Positions 18,396 to 26,628 of a stretch of 64,000 bases of DNA are shown here, in pieces (position 1 is the stretch's first letter; each line of letters starts with the position of its first letter). A program made the position numbers and the translations under genes. The notes under the pieces are model-generated. The model searched no databases. It was not told the DNA's origin and was given only the letters and a program-made list of their open reading frames with translations. The DNA is from JAAZDN01 sp964440875 (GTDB lineage Bacteria; Bacillota_I; Bacilli_A; Erysipelotrichales; Erysipelotrichaceae), in contig CAYTTS010000001.1 of the NCBI GenBank assembly GCA_964440875.1, forward strand, positions 1 to 64,000. Direction: 5' to 3'.

Positions 18396-19571
18396 TTGAA
18401 AATTAATGTAGCAGTAATGTTTGGAGGAAGAAGTGTTGAACACGAGGTTAGTATCATTTCAGCATTACAAGCAATTGAAGCATTAGATAAAGATAAATAT
18501 AATGTACTACCTATTTATATTAGTAAAGAGAGTCAACTATATAGTGATGACTCACTACTTGATATAAATACTTATACAGACTTAGATGAACTTGTTAAAA
18601 AGATTGCGGCAGTCCATCTTTATAAAGATGGAAACAACGTTTATATGAGCCCAATTAAACAAAAACTATTTTCTAATAAGAAAGACTTAATAGATGTTGT
18701 TATACCGGTTATGCACGGAACAAACGGGGAAGATGGGGTATTACAAGGCTATCTAGAAATGTTAGAAGTACCATTTTCAGGTAGTGATACAACAGCATCA
18801 GCTATTGGTCAAGATAAGGTAATTATGAAGCATGTATTTGAAAACTCATATATTCCGATTGTAGACTGGTTTTGGCTATACTCATTTGACTTAGATAATA
18901 ATGAAGATAAGTATATTAAGCAAGCACAGGAATTAGGTTATCCAGTAGTTATAAAACCAGCTAATTTAGGTTCATCAATTGGTATTAGTATCGTTGATAA
19001 TGATGAAGATTTTATTAATGCTGTTAAACTTGCTAGTGAGTTTGATCCGAAAATTGTTGTTGAAAAGGGAGTTGCCAACTTACGCGAAATTAACTGTTCT
19101 GTTTTAGGAGATATATATAGTAATGATGTCTCAGTAATTGAAGAAGTTGGAAGTGAAGACTTCTTATCATTTGATGATAAATACTTAAGTAATGCTAAAG
19201 GTAGCAAGTCACAAGGAATGGCAAGTACAAAACGTGATATTCCGGCAAACTTAGATAAAGATATTGAAGACCGTGTTTATGCATTATCTAAAGAAGTAGT
19301 TAAAGTACTAAACTCATCAGGAGTATGTCGTATCGACTTCATGCTAAATGATGAGACAAAAGAATTATATGTTAATGAAATTAACTCAATGCCAGGATCA
19401 CTTGCATTTTATTTATGGAGTGAAAAAGATGTTTCATTCAATGAAATTATGGACAATCTTGTTAAACAGGCAATTGATCGTGAGCGAAGAAATAGTCAAA
19501 TGACATTTACTTACAAATCAAATATTTTAAGTAATTATGCAGGTGGCGCAAAAGGGAAATTAAAAATATAG
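18396..19571 (+). CDS. ddl: D-alanine--D-alanine ligase
   Basis: Ddl joins two D-Ala with ATP for the peptidoglycan stem peptide. The start is TTG at 18396, with TAGGAGGAA seven bases upstream. The motifs are MFGGRSVEHEVS at the N-terminus, VIPVMHGTNGEDG, VVIKPANLGSSIGI and NEINSMPGS. The loop keeps Lys-Tyr in FDDKYLS, as in D-Ala-D-Ala rather than D-Ala-D-Lac enzymes. At 391 residues it is about 30 longer than usual because of a basic C-terminal tail (after AIDRERR) without a known domain. Confidence 0.93.
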   Translation: MKINVAVMFGGRSVEHEVSIISALQAIEALDKDKYNVLPIYISKESQLYSDDSLLDINTYTDLDELVKKIAAVHLYKDGNNVYMSPIKQKLFSNKKDLIDVVIPVMHGTNGEDGVLQGYLEMLEVPFSGSDTTASAIGQDKVIMKHVFENSYIPIVDWFWLYSFDLDNNEDKYIKQAQELGYPVVIKPANLGSSIGISIVDNDEDFINAVKLASEFDPKIVVEKGVANLREINCSVLGDIYSNDVSVIEEVGSEDFLSFDDKYLSNAKGSKSQGMASTKRDIPANLDKDIEDRVYALSKEVVKVLNSSGVCRIDFMLNDETKELYVNEINSMPGSLAFYLWSEKDVSFNEIMDNLVKQAIDRERRNSQMTFTYKSNILSNYAGGAKGKLKI

Positions 19572-19576
19572 AAATC

Positions 19577-19598
19577 AGGTATGAGTAATCATACCTTT
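19577..19598 (+). terminator. Weak terminator after ddl
   Basis: The 8-bp stem AGGTATGA/TCATACCT with loop GTAA is followed only by TTTC. Confidence 0.45.
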
Positions 19599-19614
19599 CA
19601 AATGGAGTAGGCAT

Positions 19615-20079
19615 ATGTTTAGAATAGCAAAAGAAGAAGATACAAAATTAATTTTAGAGTTTATATATAAACTAGCGGAGCATGAAGGTCGTACTGATAT
19701 GGTATTTGCGACAGAAGAAACATTAAGAAAATGGATTTTTGATAAGCAGGTTGGAAATGTAATCTTTCTAATGAAAGATGGTAAAGAGATTGGAATGGCA
19801 ATATACTATTTCACTTTCTCAACGTTTAAATCAAGACCAAGTTTATATATTGAAGATCTATTTGTTGATAGTGAATACCGTGGTGGTGGCTATGGTAAAA
19901 AGATTATTAACCATTTAGCAAAAATCAGTTTAGAAAATGATTGTCGTAATATGAAGTGGACATGTTTAAAGAGTAATGAGTCCAGCATTAAATTTTATGA
20001 TAATTTGAATGCTGAATACGATAAAATTAATTTAAACTATAGTTTAGGTGAAGAAGAGTTAAATAATTTAGTAAGTTAA
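19615..20079 (+). CDS. GNAT acetyltransferase, diamine N-acetyltransferase-like
   Basis: This is a 154-residue protein. The acetyl-CoA motif is YIEDLFVDSEYRGGGYGKKI at about 82-101, with RGGGYG the pyrophosphate loop. The stretch from the FSTFKSRPSLY segment to MKWTCLKSNESSIKFYDNL resembles the spermidine/thialysine acetyltransferase branch. It would transfer acetyl from acetyl-CoA to a small amine; the substrate is inference. It sits after the weak ddl hairpin and may be co-transcribed. Confidence 0.8.
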   Translation: MFRIAKEEDTKLILEFIYKLAEHEGRTDMVFATEETLRKWIFDKQVGNVIFLMKDGKEIGMAIYYFTFSTFKSRPSLYIEDLFVDSEYRGGGYGKKIINHLAKISLENDCRNMKWTCLKSNESSIKFYDNLNAEYDKINLNYSLGEEELNNLVS

Positions 20080-20104
20080 GACGCAAGTATAGTAGCGTCT
20101 TTTT
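20078..20104 (+). terminator. Intrinsic terminator of the acetyltransferase gene
   Basis: The stem AAGACGC/GCGTCTT with a 10-base loop is followed by TTTTT. Confidence 0.7.
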
Positions 20105-20135
20105 AAATAGTGTATACTTAACTAAGGTGATAAAT

Positions 20136-21374
20136 GTGAAAGATACTTTATGGACAAAGAATTTTACATTAATGTTTTTAGGAAATGTTATTAGTGCCCT
20201 TGGTGGAGTTGGCTTAAATGTTGCGATTGGAGTTATTATCTTCGATCAAACAAATTCAACGATATTAAGTAGTATTTTTACGGCAGCACTATCTTTACCA
20301 CATTTACTTCTACCATTATTTGTGGGGGCTGTGGTGGATAAAAATAATCCACTTAAGCTATTATTAAAAAATGAAACACTACTATTATTTATTTATGGTA
20401 TTGCTTTTTCAATTACTTATTTTTATGGATTTAACTATATTGTCTATTTAGTTCTTTTCTCAATTATATCTTCACTTAATGTAATTAGTGAAGTATCTGG
20501 TCAAAGTATTACCGCACAACTTATGGACGTTAAGTTTATGTCTCAAGGCTATTCAATAATGTCGACTATTTATCCACTATGTTCTGTAGTTGTTGCGCCA
20601 ATATCATTAATCATTTATAAAAATTATGGTATTTCCGCAATACTTTTAATTTATATAATCTTATCAATCATTGATTTATTATTGGAATCAAGAATTGATC
20701 ATAATTTTAAGTTTAATAAAGATAAGAAGAATAGTTTTAAAGAGACTATAAACGATATGAAGGAAGGCTTAGTTTATATAAATAATTATAAACAAATTAA
20801 GGTTGTCTTTATTTTCTTTACCTTTGTGACAATTGCTAATGGAGTCAGTTTACTTACTTATCCATACTTTGCAAATAGTTCACACTTAACATTAGAAAAT
20901 TACGCACTTTTAATGTCTGTTAACTCACTTGGCTATATGTTTGGTGGCTTCTTCCATTACTTTGTTGAAATAGCTAAAAAACACCGCTTCACTGCGGCAA
21001 TAACAATCTATATGATATTTGTTGTCTTTGATGGAACCTTTTTATTAATGCCGTTTTCAACAATGTTAGTGATGAAGTTTATCTTAGGTTTATGTGGTAT
21101 GAACTCAGCTAATATAAGAAATACAGCTGTTCAGGCAAGTGTTGACAATGCTTATCGTGGTAAGGTCAATGGTGTCTTTGGTATGCTGATGGGCTTTGCT
21201 AATATCGTTGGTAGTTTGCTCTATGGCTTTTTAGGTCAATACATAGCTATTCCACTACTATTTTTTATTACTCAAAGTTTATACTTCTTCGTTGTTCTTA
21301 TCTTAATGAATAAGTCATTTGATATTAAGGGATTCTATAACTTAGAGTATAGTAAAGTTAGTGATGATAATTAA
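20136..21374 (+). CDS. MFS transporter
   Basis: This is a 412-residue membrane protein with about 12 predicted helices. VGAVVDKNNPLKLLL between helices 2 and 3 matches the MFS cytoplasmic loop pattern. The layout resembles the MefA/YxlH drug-efflux group rather than sugar symporters, but the substrate is not known. I start at GTG 20136, with AAGGTGA upstream; a second GTG lies nine bases earlier. TATACT at 20112 may be its -10. Confidence 0.75.
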   Translation: MKDTLWTKNFTLMFLGNVISALGGVGLNVAIGVIIFDQTNSTILSSIFTAALSLPHLLLPLFVGAVVDKNNPLKLLLKNETLLLFIYGIAFSITYFYGFNYIVYLVLFSIISSLNVISEVSGQSITAQLMDVKFMSQGYSIMSTIYPLCSVVVAPISLIIYKNYGISAILLIYIILSIIDLLLESRIDHNFKFNKDKKNSFKETINDMKEGLVYINNYKQIKVVFIFFTFVTIANGVSLLTYPYFANSSHLTLENYALLMSVNSLGYMFGGFFHYFVEIAKKHRFTAAITIYMIFVVFDGTFLLMPFSTMLVMKFILGLCGMNSANIRNTAVQASVDNAYRGKVNGVFGMLMGFANIVGSLLYGFLGQYIAIPLLFFITQSLYFFVVLILMNKSFDIKGFYNLEYSKVSDDN

Positions 21375-21398
21375 AAAAGTTGGATTTCTCCAACTTTT
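21375..21398. terminator. Bidirectional terminator between convergent genes
   Basis: The stem AAAAGTTGGA/TCCAACTTTT with a 4-base loop is flanked by A and T tracts. Confidence 0.75.
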
Positions 21399-21406
21399 AA
21401 TTTGAT

Positions 21407-21931
21407 TTATTTTCGACGATTATTATTTTTATCATCAATTGATTTAACGATTCGATCCTCTAAAAACTTTAAGCCTTTAGTTGGGATGAAGTAACTATTA
21501 CCATTAAATAGGAAGACCTCTGTTGAAAGACCAGGTCTTTTTAATTTAAAGTTTTTAACACTGTTATATCTAAAGAAATCAGTATTGTGGAAGATTCCTT
21601 GGTCATTATAATAAGTAGTATAAATAATTACTGTTCTTAGCATGTCTGTAGCTGAGGTAACTACAATAACGGCAAATACAAGTAACCATGATACATAGTT
21701 CTCATATAAGTCACGGTTAATATAAAATACGATAAACGCAGATACTGATACAGTGAATGCAAGTGCATATATAGCTAGTATCCAGTGTCCCGTAAACATT
21801 TTCTTAAAGTCACCACGATGATTAATATCCTCTAATGCCTTTCTATGATCAATAAACATATTAACTCTATTTACTACCATATATCCCATAAGTAGTACGG
21901 TCATTGCGAAAATTATTAGATTCATATCCAT
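21407..21931 (-). CDS. Hypothetical membrane protein
   Basis: This is a 174-residue protein I do not recognise. It has an N-terminal helix (about 2-20), two more hydrophobic helices at about 50-70 and 80-105, and a C-terminal beta-rich part containing FRYNSVKNFKL and FIPTKGLKFLEDRI, similar to the PH-like end of small DUF proteins. I chose ATG 21931, with AAGGAG upstream, over TTG 21949. It is divergent from the SIS operon and shares its regulatory gap. Its C-terminal layout resembles the second gene of that operon. Confidence 0.6.
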   Translation of the reverse strand: MDMNLIIFAMTVLLMGYMVVNRVNMFIDHRKALEDINHRGDFKKMFTGHWILAIYALAFTVSVSAFIVFYINRDLYENYVSWLLVFAVIVVTSATDMLRTVIIYTTYYNDQGIFHNTDFFRYNSVKNFKLKRPGLSTEVFLFNGNSYFIPTKGLKFLEDRIVKSIDDKNNNRRK

Positions 21932-21997
21932 CTCTATCACTCCTTTCAAAATTATATCACAAAAATTATGTGAAAACTAAATAAATAGATATCTTTA

Positions 21998-22014
21998 ATT
22001 TTATGTGATAAAAT
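21998..22014. promoter_or_regulatory. 17-bp palindrome overlapping a -10 box upstream of the SIS operon
   Basis: ATTTTATGTGATAAAAT is a perfect 7-bp inverted repeat around GTG. Its right arm contains TAAAAT, a plausible -10 for the gene at 22043. A second TCACA-N7-TGTGA repeat lies at 21957-21973. This is a probable operator for an unknown regulator. Confidence 0.45.
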
Positions 22015-22042
22015 ACTAATGTAAATTGAGGGAGGCATTACT

Positions 22043-22777
22043 ATGCTAAGAGATAGATTTTATAATGCAGTGGATGAATTATTTGAGGAAATTAAGGAAA
22101 GCCAAGATAAGTCGATAAGCGATGCAGCTAAGATTTGTACAGAAGCAATTGCAAGCGGTCACACGATACACTTGTATGATACAGGTCATATTATTGACTC
22201 GGAATTATTTAACCGTGCTGGTGGATTTAACTTACTACGTCAGTTTAAGTATAATTTAAATTTAACATCAACAGCTAGAGTTCAAAGTGAACATGAAGCT
22301 AATAAAGATCGTGATATGGAAGGCTTCGCTAAGTATGCACTTAAGAGTGCCAACATATATGCAGGCGATGTTTTATTCATTGGATCAGTATCAGGTATTT
22401 CATTTAACGTTGTTGACTTAGCGGTAGCAGCTAAAGAGATGGGTATTAAAGTAATTGCTATTACAGCTGTTTCATACTCAAAAGAGTTAGAATCACTACA
22501 CCCAAGTAATAAAAAATTATTTGAAGTTAATGATGTCTTAATAGACAACTGTGCACCATTTGGTGATGGTATGTTAGATGTTGAAGGAATTAAACAACCA
22601 TTTATTCCAGCATCAGGATTATCAGCAGCATTTATCATGTGGGCAATTATGAGTGATACTTTAGAAAATCTATTAGAATTAGGCTTAACTCCAGGTATTT
22701 TAGGTAGTGTAAACTTTCCACCTAACGTTCAATACAATATTGACTTAGAAGAACTTTACAAAGAAAAAGGACTATAG
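22043..22777 (+). CDS. SIS-domain protein, UPF0309-related, with altered sugar-binding motifs
   Basis: This is a 244-residue protein homologous in layout to the three SIS proteins at 30882-33102. HTIHLYDTGHIIDSE stands where relatives have HVFGTGHSHM, and IGSVSGISFNVVDLA stands for SNSGRNAVPIEMA, so the first Ser is lost and the second motif is changed. HPSNKKLFE and IDNCAPFGDGMLD are kept. SIS domains bind phosphosugars as isomerases, etherases or regulators; the activity here is unknown. It heads an operon with the next two genes, two and two bases apart. Confidence 0.75.
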   Translation: MLRDRFYNAVDELFEEIKESQDKSISDAAKICTEAIASGHTIHLYDTGHIIDSELFNRAGGFNLLRQFKYNLNLTSTARVQSEHEANKDRDMEGFAKYALKSANIYAGDVLFIGSVSGISFNVVDLAVAAKEMGIKVIAITAVSYSKELESLHPSNKKLFEVNDVLIDNCAPFGDGMLDVEGIKQPFIPASGLSAAFIMWAIMSDTLENLLELGLTPGILGSVNFPPNVQYNIDLEELYKEKGL

Positions 22778-22779
22778 TA

Positions 22780-23277
22780 ATGAGTAAGGATGACATTAGA
22801 GTTGTTGATATTAATGATATACCTGAGTCGAAATTATTAAAGAGTTTTGACAATCGTCAAAATAGAACATTTATTATTCCGATTATCATTGGCGTATTAA
22901 TGTTATTTGGTCAACTCTTATTAAAAATATTTGGACTTTTCTTTATCGCCTTTTCATTATTTGTCGCATTTAGGTTTAAAAAGAAAGAAATAGCACGTGT
23001 CTATGAAGATTATATTATTTCATTTGAGGATGATCGTACGATTTTAATTCGCTGGGATGATATTAAATCTTGGGATTTAAGATTAAGCTCAACTGCGGAA
23101 GATCAAATATTAATTGAAACAAAAGATGATTTAAACTACACAATAGATATGTTTGGTATTTCTAAGGTTGCGGTATATTTTAGAAAATTTGCTTTTGATA
23201 AGAATGCACAGGAGATTTATAAACAAGAACAGAATGCCCGTGGTTCTTCATTAAAATTATTTAAGAAAGGAAAATAA
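22780..23277 (+). CDS. Small membrane protein with a PH-like C-terminal part
   Basis: This is a 165-residue hypothetical protein. The N-terminal 32 residues are polar, two close hydrophobic segments follow (about 33-66), and the remainder is beta-rich. RVYEDYIISFEDDRTILIRWDDIKSWDL has the strand-turn-strand pattern seen in bacterial PH-like (YcxB/YdbT-type) domains. I can give no function. The two-base gaps to both neighbours imply translational coupling with the SIS and M28-like proteins. Confidence 0.6.
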   Translation: MSKDDIRVVDINDIPESKLLKSFDNRQNRTFIIPIIIGVLMLFGQLLLKIFGLFFIAFSLFVAFRFKKKEIARVYEDYIISFEDDRTILIRWDDIKSWDLRLSSTAEDQILIETKDDLNYTIDMFGISKVAVYFRKFAFDKNAQEIYKQEQNARGSSLKLFKKGK

Positions 23278-23279
23278 TT

Positions 23280-24206
23280 ATGACATTTGATGAATTAGTA
23301 ATTAAGTATGGAGTTATTGGGGGTATTAGATATAGTGAACCCGATAAGGTAAACTTCTTAAATAATATTGGTAAAGATTTTCAAAGTTTAGGCTATGAAG
23401 TTAAAATACTAAGAAAAGATTATAAACGCTTTTCAGGTATTAACTGTTATATAGGTGATGTTGCTAATGCTAAAAATTTAGTAATAGCAAACTATGATAC
23501 TTGTAAAGACTCATTTAATCCTGACTATAAGTATTTACCATTTAATCGTAAGTTAAGTGAACGTGAATTAAATGAGAAGTCTAAAGAACGTGCGATTAAG
23601 ATAATTTTACTTGGGGCAGTAATAATGTTTTTAGGAACAATGTACATCCCATTTAATGAAGCAGTGCGAAGAATCTTCGTTTTAGTTATTACAGTATTAA
23701 TGACAGGGATGGCATATATCTTTTTAAAGGGAGCACCAAGTAAGGTAAGTGCAAACCTAAATACATCTGGTGTTTTAGCTTTATTAGAATTAGCTAAAGA
23801 TAAACCAAAGGATACGGCGTTTATTTTAACAGATCGTTTCTTTGTAGATAATCTTGGTGATTTAATGGTGAGAGAAGCTTTACCTAAGACAATTGATAGT
23901 AAAAAGGTTATCTATCTTTCGGCAATTGGTAATGGTGAGCATACTGTCTTAGCGTATAAAGAAGGTAACTTAAAGTTTGCAAAGGATATTGCTAAAGCTA
24001 ATAGAGATCTTGATTTATTTGCGTTAGATGAGAATGGTTTATTTAACAATCCACTTCATTACTATGATAATGCCGTAATGATAACAGTGGCAGATAAGTT
24101 TAATGATTTATATGAAATATCTAATGTTGCAAGCGATGAAGACGTTAAAATATCAGAAGATACATTTAATTCGGTTGTAAATTTGGTTAAAAATTATTTG
24201 AAATAA
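23280..24206 (+). CDS. Membrane protein resembling a catalytically dead M28 peptidase
   Basis: This is a 308-residue protein. Its order of motifs recalls M28 zinc aminopeptidases, with ligands changed: VIANYDTC for GAHYDS (His to Asn), LNTSGVLALLELA for DNxSGxAxLLELA (Asp to Asn) and LTDRFFVDNLGD for TDGEExGLxGS (Glu lost). The tail ISNVASDEDVKISEDTF recalls the HTxxDTxxKI end without its His. Two membrane helices (about 108-150) are inserted between the first two motifs. I infer a membrane-bound pseudo-peptidase that may bind peptides; this rests on motif reading alone. It is the last gene of the SIS operon. Confidence 0.5.
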   Translation: MTFDELVIKYGVIGGIRYSEPDKVNFLNNIGKDFQSLGYEVKILRKDYKRFSGINCYIGDVANAKNLVIANYDTCKDSFNPDYKYLPFNRKLSERELNEKSKERAIKIILLGAVIMFLGTMYIPFNEAVRRIFVLVITVLMTGMAYIFLKGAPSKVSANLNTSGVLALLELAKDKPKDTAFILTDRFFVDNLGDLMVREALPKTIDSKKVIYLSAIGNGEHTVLAYKEGNLKFAKDIAKANRDLDLFALDENGLFNNPLHYYDNAVMITVADKFNDLYEISNVASDEDVKISEDTFNSVVNLVKNYLK

Positions 24207-24270
24207 GCCTTTGAAACGGGGTTTTAGTAAATTTTACCAAAATTTTACTTAACAAATAAGTTATAAATAC

Positions 24271-24299
24271 TTTACACATTAAAACTGGAGTGCTATAAT
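24271..24299 (+). promoter_or_regulatory. Promoter of the mannose-family PTS operon
   Basis: TTTACA (24271-24276) and TATAAT (24294-24299) are separated by 17 bases. The predicted start near 24306 lies at the operator next to it. Confidence 0.75.
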
Positions 24300-24307
24300 T
24301 TAGTTAG

Positions 24308-24322
24308 TGTAAACGCTTTACA
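24308..24322. promoter_or_regulatory. LacI/CcpA-type operator at the PTS transcription start
   Basis: TGTAAACGCTTTACA has 6-bp perfect arms around CGC. It resembles a catabolite-responsive element with one extra base, or the site of another LacI-family repressor. Its place over the transcription start fits repression. A second, weaker ACAAACGTTTCA follows directly. Confidence 0.6.
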
Positions 24323-24350
24323 AACGTTTCATTTATTGAGGAGGATTATT

Positions 24351-24845
24351 ATGAAGGTAGTAAATATCAGAATTGACGAAAGGTTAATTCACGGACAAGT
24401 TGCAGCTTATTGGACAAGAAACTTAAATGCGAACCGTATTTTAGTAATTGACAATTATGCAGCAAAAGATCAAATTCAAAAAATGGCTTTAAAAATGGCG
24501 ACACCAGGTGGTGTTAAGTTATCTATCTTAACGGTAGAAACGGCAGCAAAAAATTTAATTGAAGAAAAATATGTTGGAGACAATGTATTTGTAATAGTCA
24601 GAAATCCGAAAACATTAGTTGACGTATACAACGCAGGATATCATATGGATGTCGTAAACGTTGGAAACATGTCTTCAAAATTCGGAAGCGTACAAGTCAG
24701 ACGTTCAGTTGGAGTAACTAAAGAAGACGTTGAGCAATTTAAGATTTTAATTTCTCACGGCGTTAAACTAACTGCACAGATGATTCCAGATGATGAAATT
24801 GTTGATTTTATTCCTATAATCGAGAAAGACGATTTATTCGAGTAA
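24351..24845 (+). CDS. PTS mannose/fructose/sorbose-family IIB component
   Basis: This is a 164-residue cytoplasmic phosphocarrier. NIRIDERLIHGQV holds the phosphorylated His, H14, which receives phosphate from IIA and passes it to the incoming sugar. I start at ATG 24351, preceded by GAGGAGG; a TTG 15 bases upstream overlaps that site. It is the first gene of the PTS operon IIB-IIC-IID-IIA. The specificity (mannose, GlcNAc, galactosamine, sorbose) cannot be set from sequence, but the nagA downstream suggests an N-acetylhexosamine. Confidence 0.93.
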   Translation: MKVVNIRIDERLIHGQVAAYWTRNLNANRILVIDNYAAKDQIQKMALKMATPGGVKLSILTVETAAKNLIEEKYVGDNVFVIVRNPKTLVDVYNAGYHMDVVNVGNMSSKFGSVQVRRSVGVTKEDVEQFKILISHGVKLTAQMIPDDEIVDFIPIIEKDDLFE

Positions 24846-24889
24846 AATTAGTAATTTAATAGATTTGAAAAAAAAGGGAGGTATTATTG

Positions 24890-25699
24890 ATGAATGAATT
24901 GAATATTCTTCAAATTCTGATCCTAACGATTTACTCAGGAATTGCGCAAGTCGACGGTTTATCATTTAACGTTGGACTTAACGGAATTATCCAAACGGGT
25001 GTTGTTACAGGATTAGTTGTAGGTAGACCAGAACTAGGATTAGTTGTTGGTGGTACTTTACAATCATATGCACTAGGGATTGGTACATATGGTGGAGCTT
25101 CTATTCCTAACTGGACTTCAGCAGCAATGCTAGTTACAGCATTAGGAACAGACACGGCAAGTGCGGAGACACTAATTCCATTAATTGGGGTGCCGCTGGC
25201 GACGTTAGGTGTTCAGTTTGATATCTTAGGGAGAATGTCAAATACATTATTCCAAAGAAAAGCTGACAACTATGTAGAAGTAGGAGATTTAGCAGGAATT
25301 GCAAGAATGAACACTATGGGAACTATTCCTTGGGGTCTTTCAAGAGCTATTCCAATGTTCGTTGCATTATACTTTGGAGCACCAGCTGTTGAAGCTGTAA
25401 CTAATTGGATCGCAACTTATGTACCTTGGTTAACTGGTGGATTTGCTATCGCAGGTAGATTATTACCAGGTCTAGGGTTCACGATCTTATTAAAATACTT
25501 ACCACTTAAGAGACACTTTAGCTGGTTAATTATTGGATTTGTATTAGCTGCTTACGTAAACATTCCTATATTAGGAATCTCATTAGTTGGTCTTGCAGCA
25601 GCATTAGTTGTATACCGTCAAAATCTTGAAGCATCAACTGTAGTTGTAGCTGGCGGGACATCTGTTGACTTAGGAGGAGATGACGAATATGACGAATAG
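24890..25699 (+). CDS. PTS mannose-family IIC component
   Basis: This is a 269-residue integral membrane permease subunit. The N-terminal helix is followed by GLNGIIQTGVVTGLVVGRPELGLVVGGTLQ, a typical EII-Sor sequence that helps form the sugar path, and about seven hydrophobic segments. ATG 24890 is preferred over TTG 24887, with AAAGGGAGG upstream. It overlaps the IID gene by 11 bases, so the two membrane subunits are made together. Confidence 0.92.
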   Translation: MNELNILQILILTIYSGIAQVDGLSFNVGLNGIIQTGVVTGLVVGRPELGLVVGGTLQSYALGIGTYGGASIPNWTSAAMLVTALGTDTASAETLIPLIGVPLATLGVQFDILGRMSNTLFQRKADNYVEVGDLAGIARMNTMGTIPWGLSRAIPMFVALYFGAPAVEAVTNWIATYVPWLTGGFAIAGRLLPGLGFTILLKYLPLKRHFSWLIIGFVLAAYVNIPILGISLVGLAAALVVYRQNLEASTVVVAGGTSVDLGGDDEYDE

Positions 25700-26567
25700 A
25701 AGATATACTAAAGCAGAGTTAAAGAAATTACACTGGCGTGGAATTTGGAATATGCAAATTGCATGGAACTACGAAAGAATGCAAGGTCTTGGATACTTAA
25801 CGACTATGCTTCCAGTTCTAGAAGATTCATATGGTGATAACCCAGAATTAATGGAAAAAGCTCTAAGAACACATGCTCAATTCTTTAATACTCAACCAGC
25901 AATGGCTGATATTATTGTAGGTATGAATATTGCTCTTGAAGAAGATGCAAATGGTGCTGACGTTATTGATACTGCAGCAGCAATTAAAACTTCTTTAATG
26001 GGACCTTTCGCAGGAATTGGTGATACAGTATTCGGAATGATCGCTTCAACTATCTTTGGAGCATTAGCTGTTGACTTCTCAGTTGCTGGAAACTACGTAG
26101 GTTTAGTTTTATTAGTAGCTTGGTCATTAGCAGTACTATTTGTTATTCGTCCTATTTTCTTTGACTTAGGATACAAACAAGGTACAAACCTAATCACTAC
26201 TTTAGGTGGACAATTAAACGCATTTACTGATGCTGCATCTGTACTTGGGATTACAGTTATCGGTGGTATGATTGCTACAATGGTTAACGTTAAATTCGGT
26301 GGTGTTAGAAACGGTGTTAAAGGAACTAAAGTTCTTACTGACGCTGAAGGTGTAGAAACAGTTGTACCAGATTACTTATTAAACTTACAAGATGCATTAT
26401 TTGATAAAATAATGCCAAGATTTGGTTCAGTAATCGTTGTTGCACTTGCTTACTGGTTATTAGGTAGAGAAGGAATGAACTCAAATAAATTAATTATGGG
26501 GACTATCGTTCTTTGTTTATTACTAGCTGCTCTTGGACAATACACTGTTCTAGAAATCTTAGTATAG
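25689..26567 (+). CDS. PTS mannose-family IID component
   Basis: This is a 292-residue membrane subunit that pairs with IIC. The N-terminus has RGIWNMQIAWNYERMQGLGY, the EIID signature, and LMGPFAGIGDTVFG at about 110 is a conserved loop. About three or four helices follow near the C-terminus. Two start codons nine bases apart are possible; I took ATG 25689, although its distance from AGGAGG (11 bases) is long and ATG 25680 is too close. A terminator hairpin follows the stop. Confidence 0.92.
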   Translation: MTNRRYTKAELKKLHWRGIWNMQIAWNYERMQGLGYLTTMLPVLEDSYGDNPELMEKALRTHAQFFNTQPAMADIIVGMNIALEEDANGADVIDTAAAIKTSLMGPFAGIGDTVFGMIASTIFGALAVDFSVAGNYVGLVLLVAWSLAVLFVIRPIFFDLGYKQGTNLITTLGGQLNAFTDAASVLGITVIGGMIATMVNVKFGGVRNGVKGTKVLTDAEGVETVVPDYLLNLQDALFDKIMPRFGSVIVVALAYWLLGREGMNSNKLIMGTIVLCLLLAALGQYTVLEILV

Positions 26568-26578
26568 TTAATCAATCA

Positions 26579-26606
26579 AAGGGGAGAATCGCTTCTCCCT
26601 TTTTTA
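26579..26606 (+). terminator. Internal terminator between IID and IIA
   Basis: The stem GGGAGAA/TTCTCCC with loop TCGC is followed by six T. No promoter is evident before the IIA gene, so the hairpin probably lowers read-through into IIA and the genes behind it. Confidence 0.75.
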
Positions 26607-26628
26607 TTTATATAGGAGGAAATATCGT

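Noticed and set aside
18396..19571. D-Ala-D-Lac (vancomycin-resistance type) ligase
   Set aside because: The active-site loop keeps Lys-Tyr (DDKY) as in D-Ala-D-Ala ligases, and no vanH or vanX gene is nearby.
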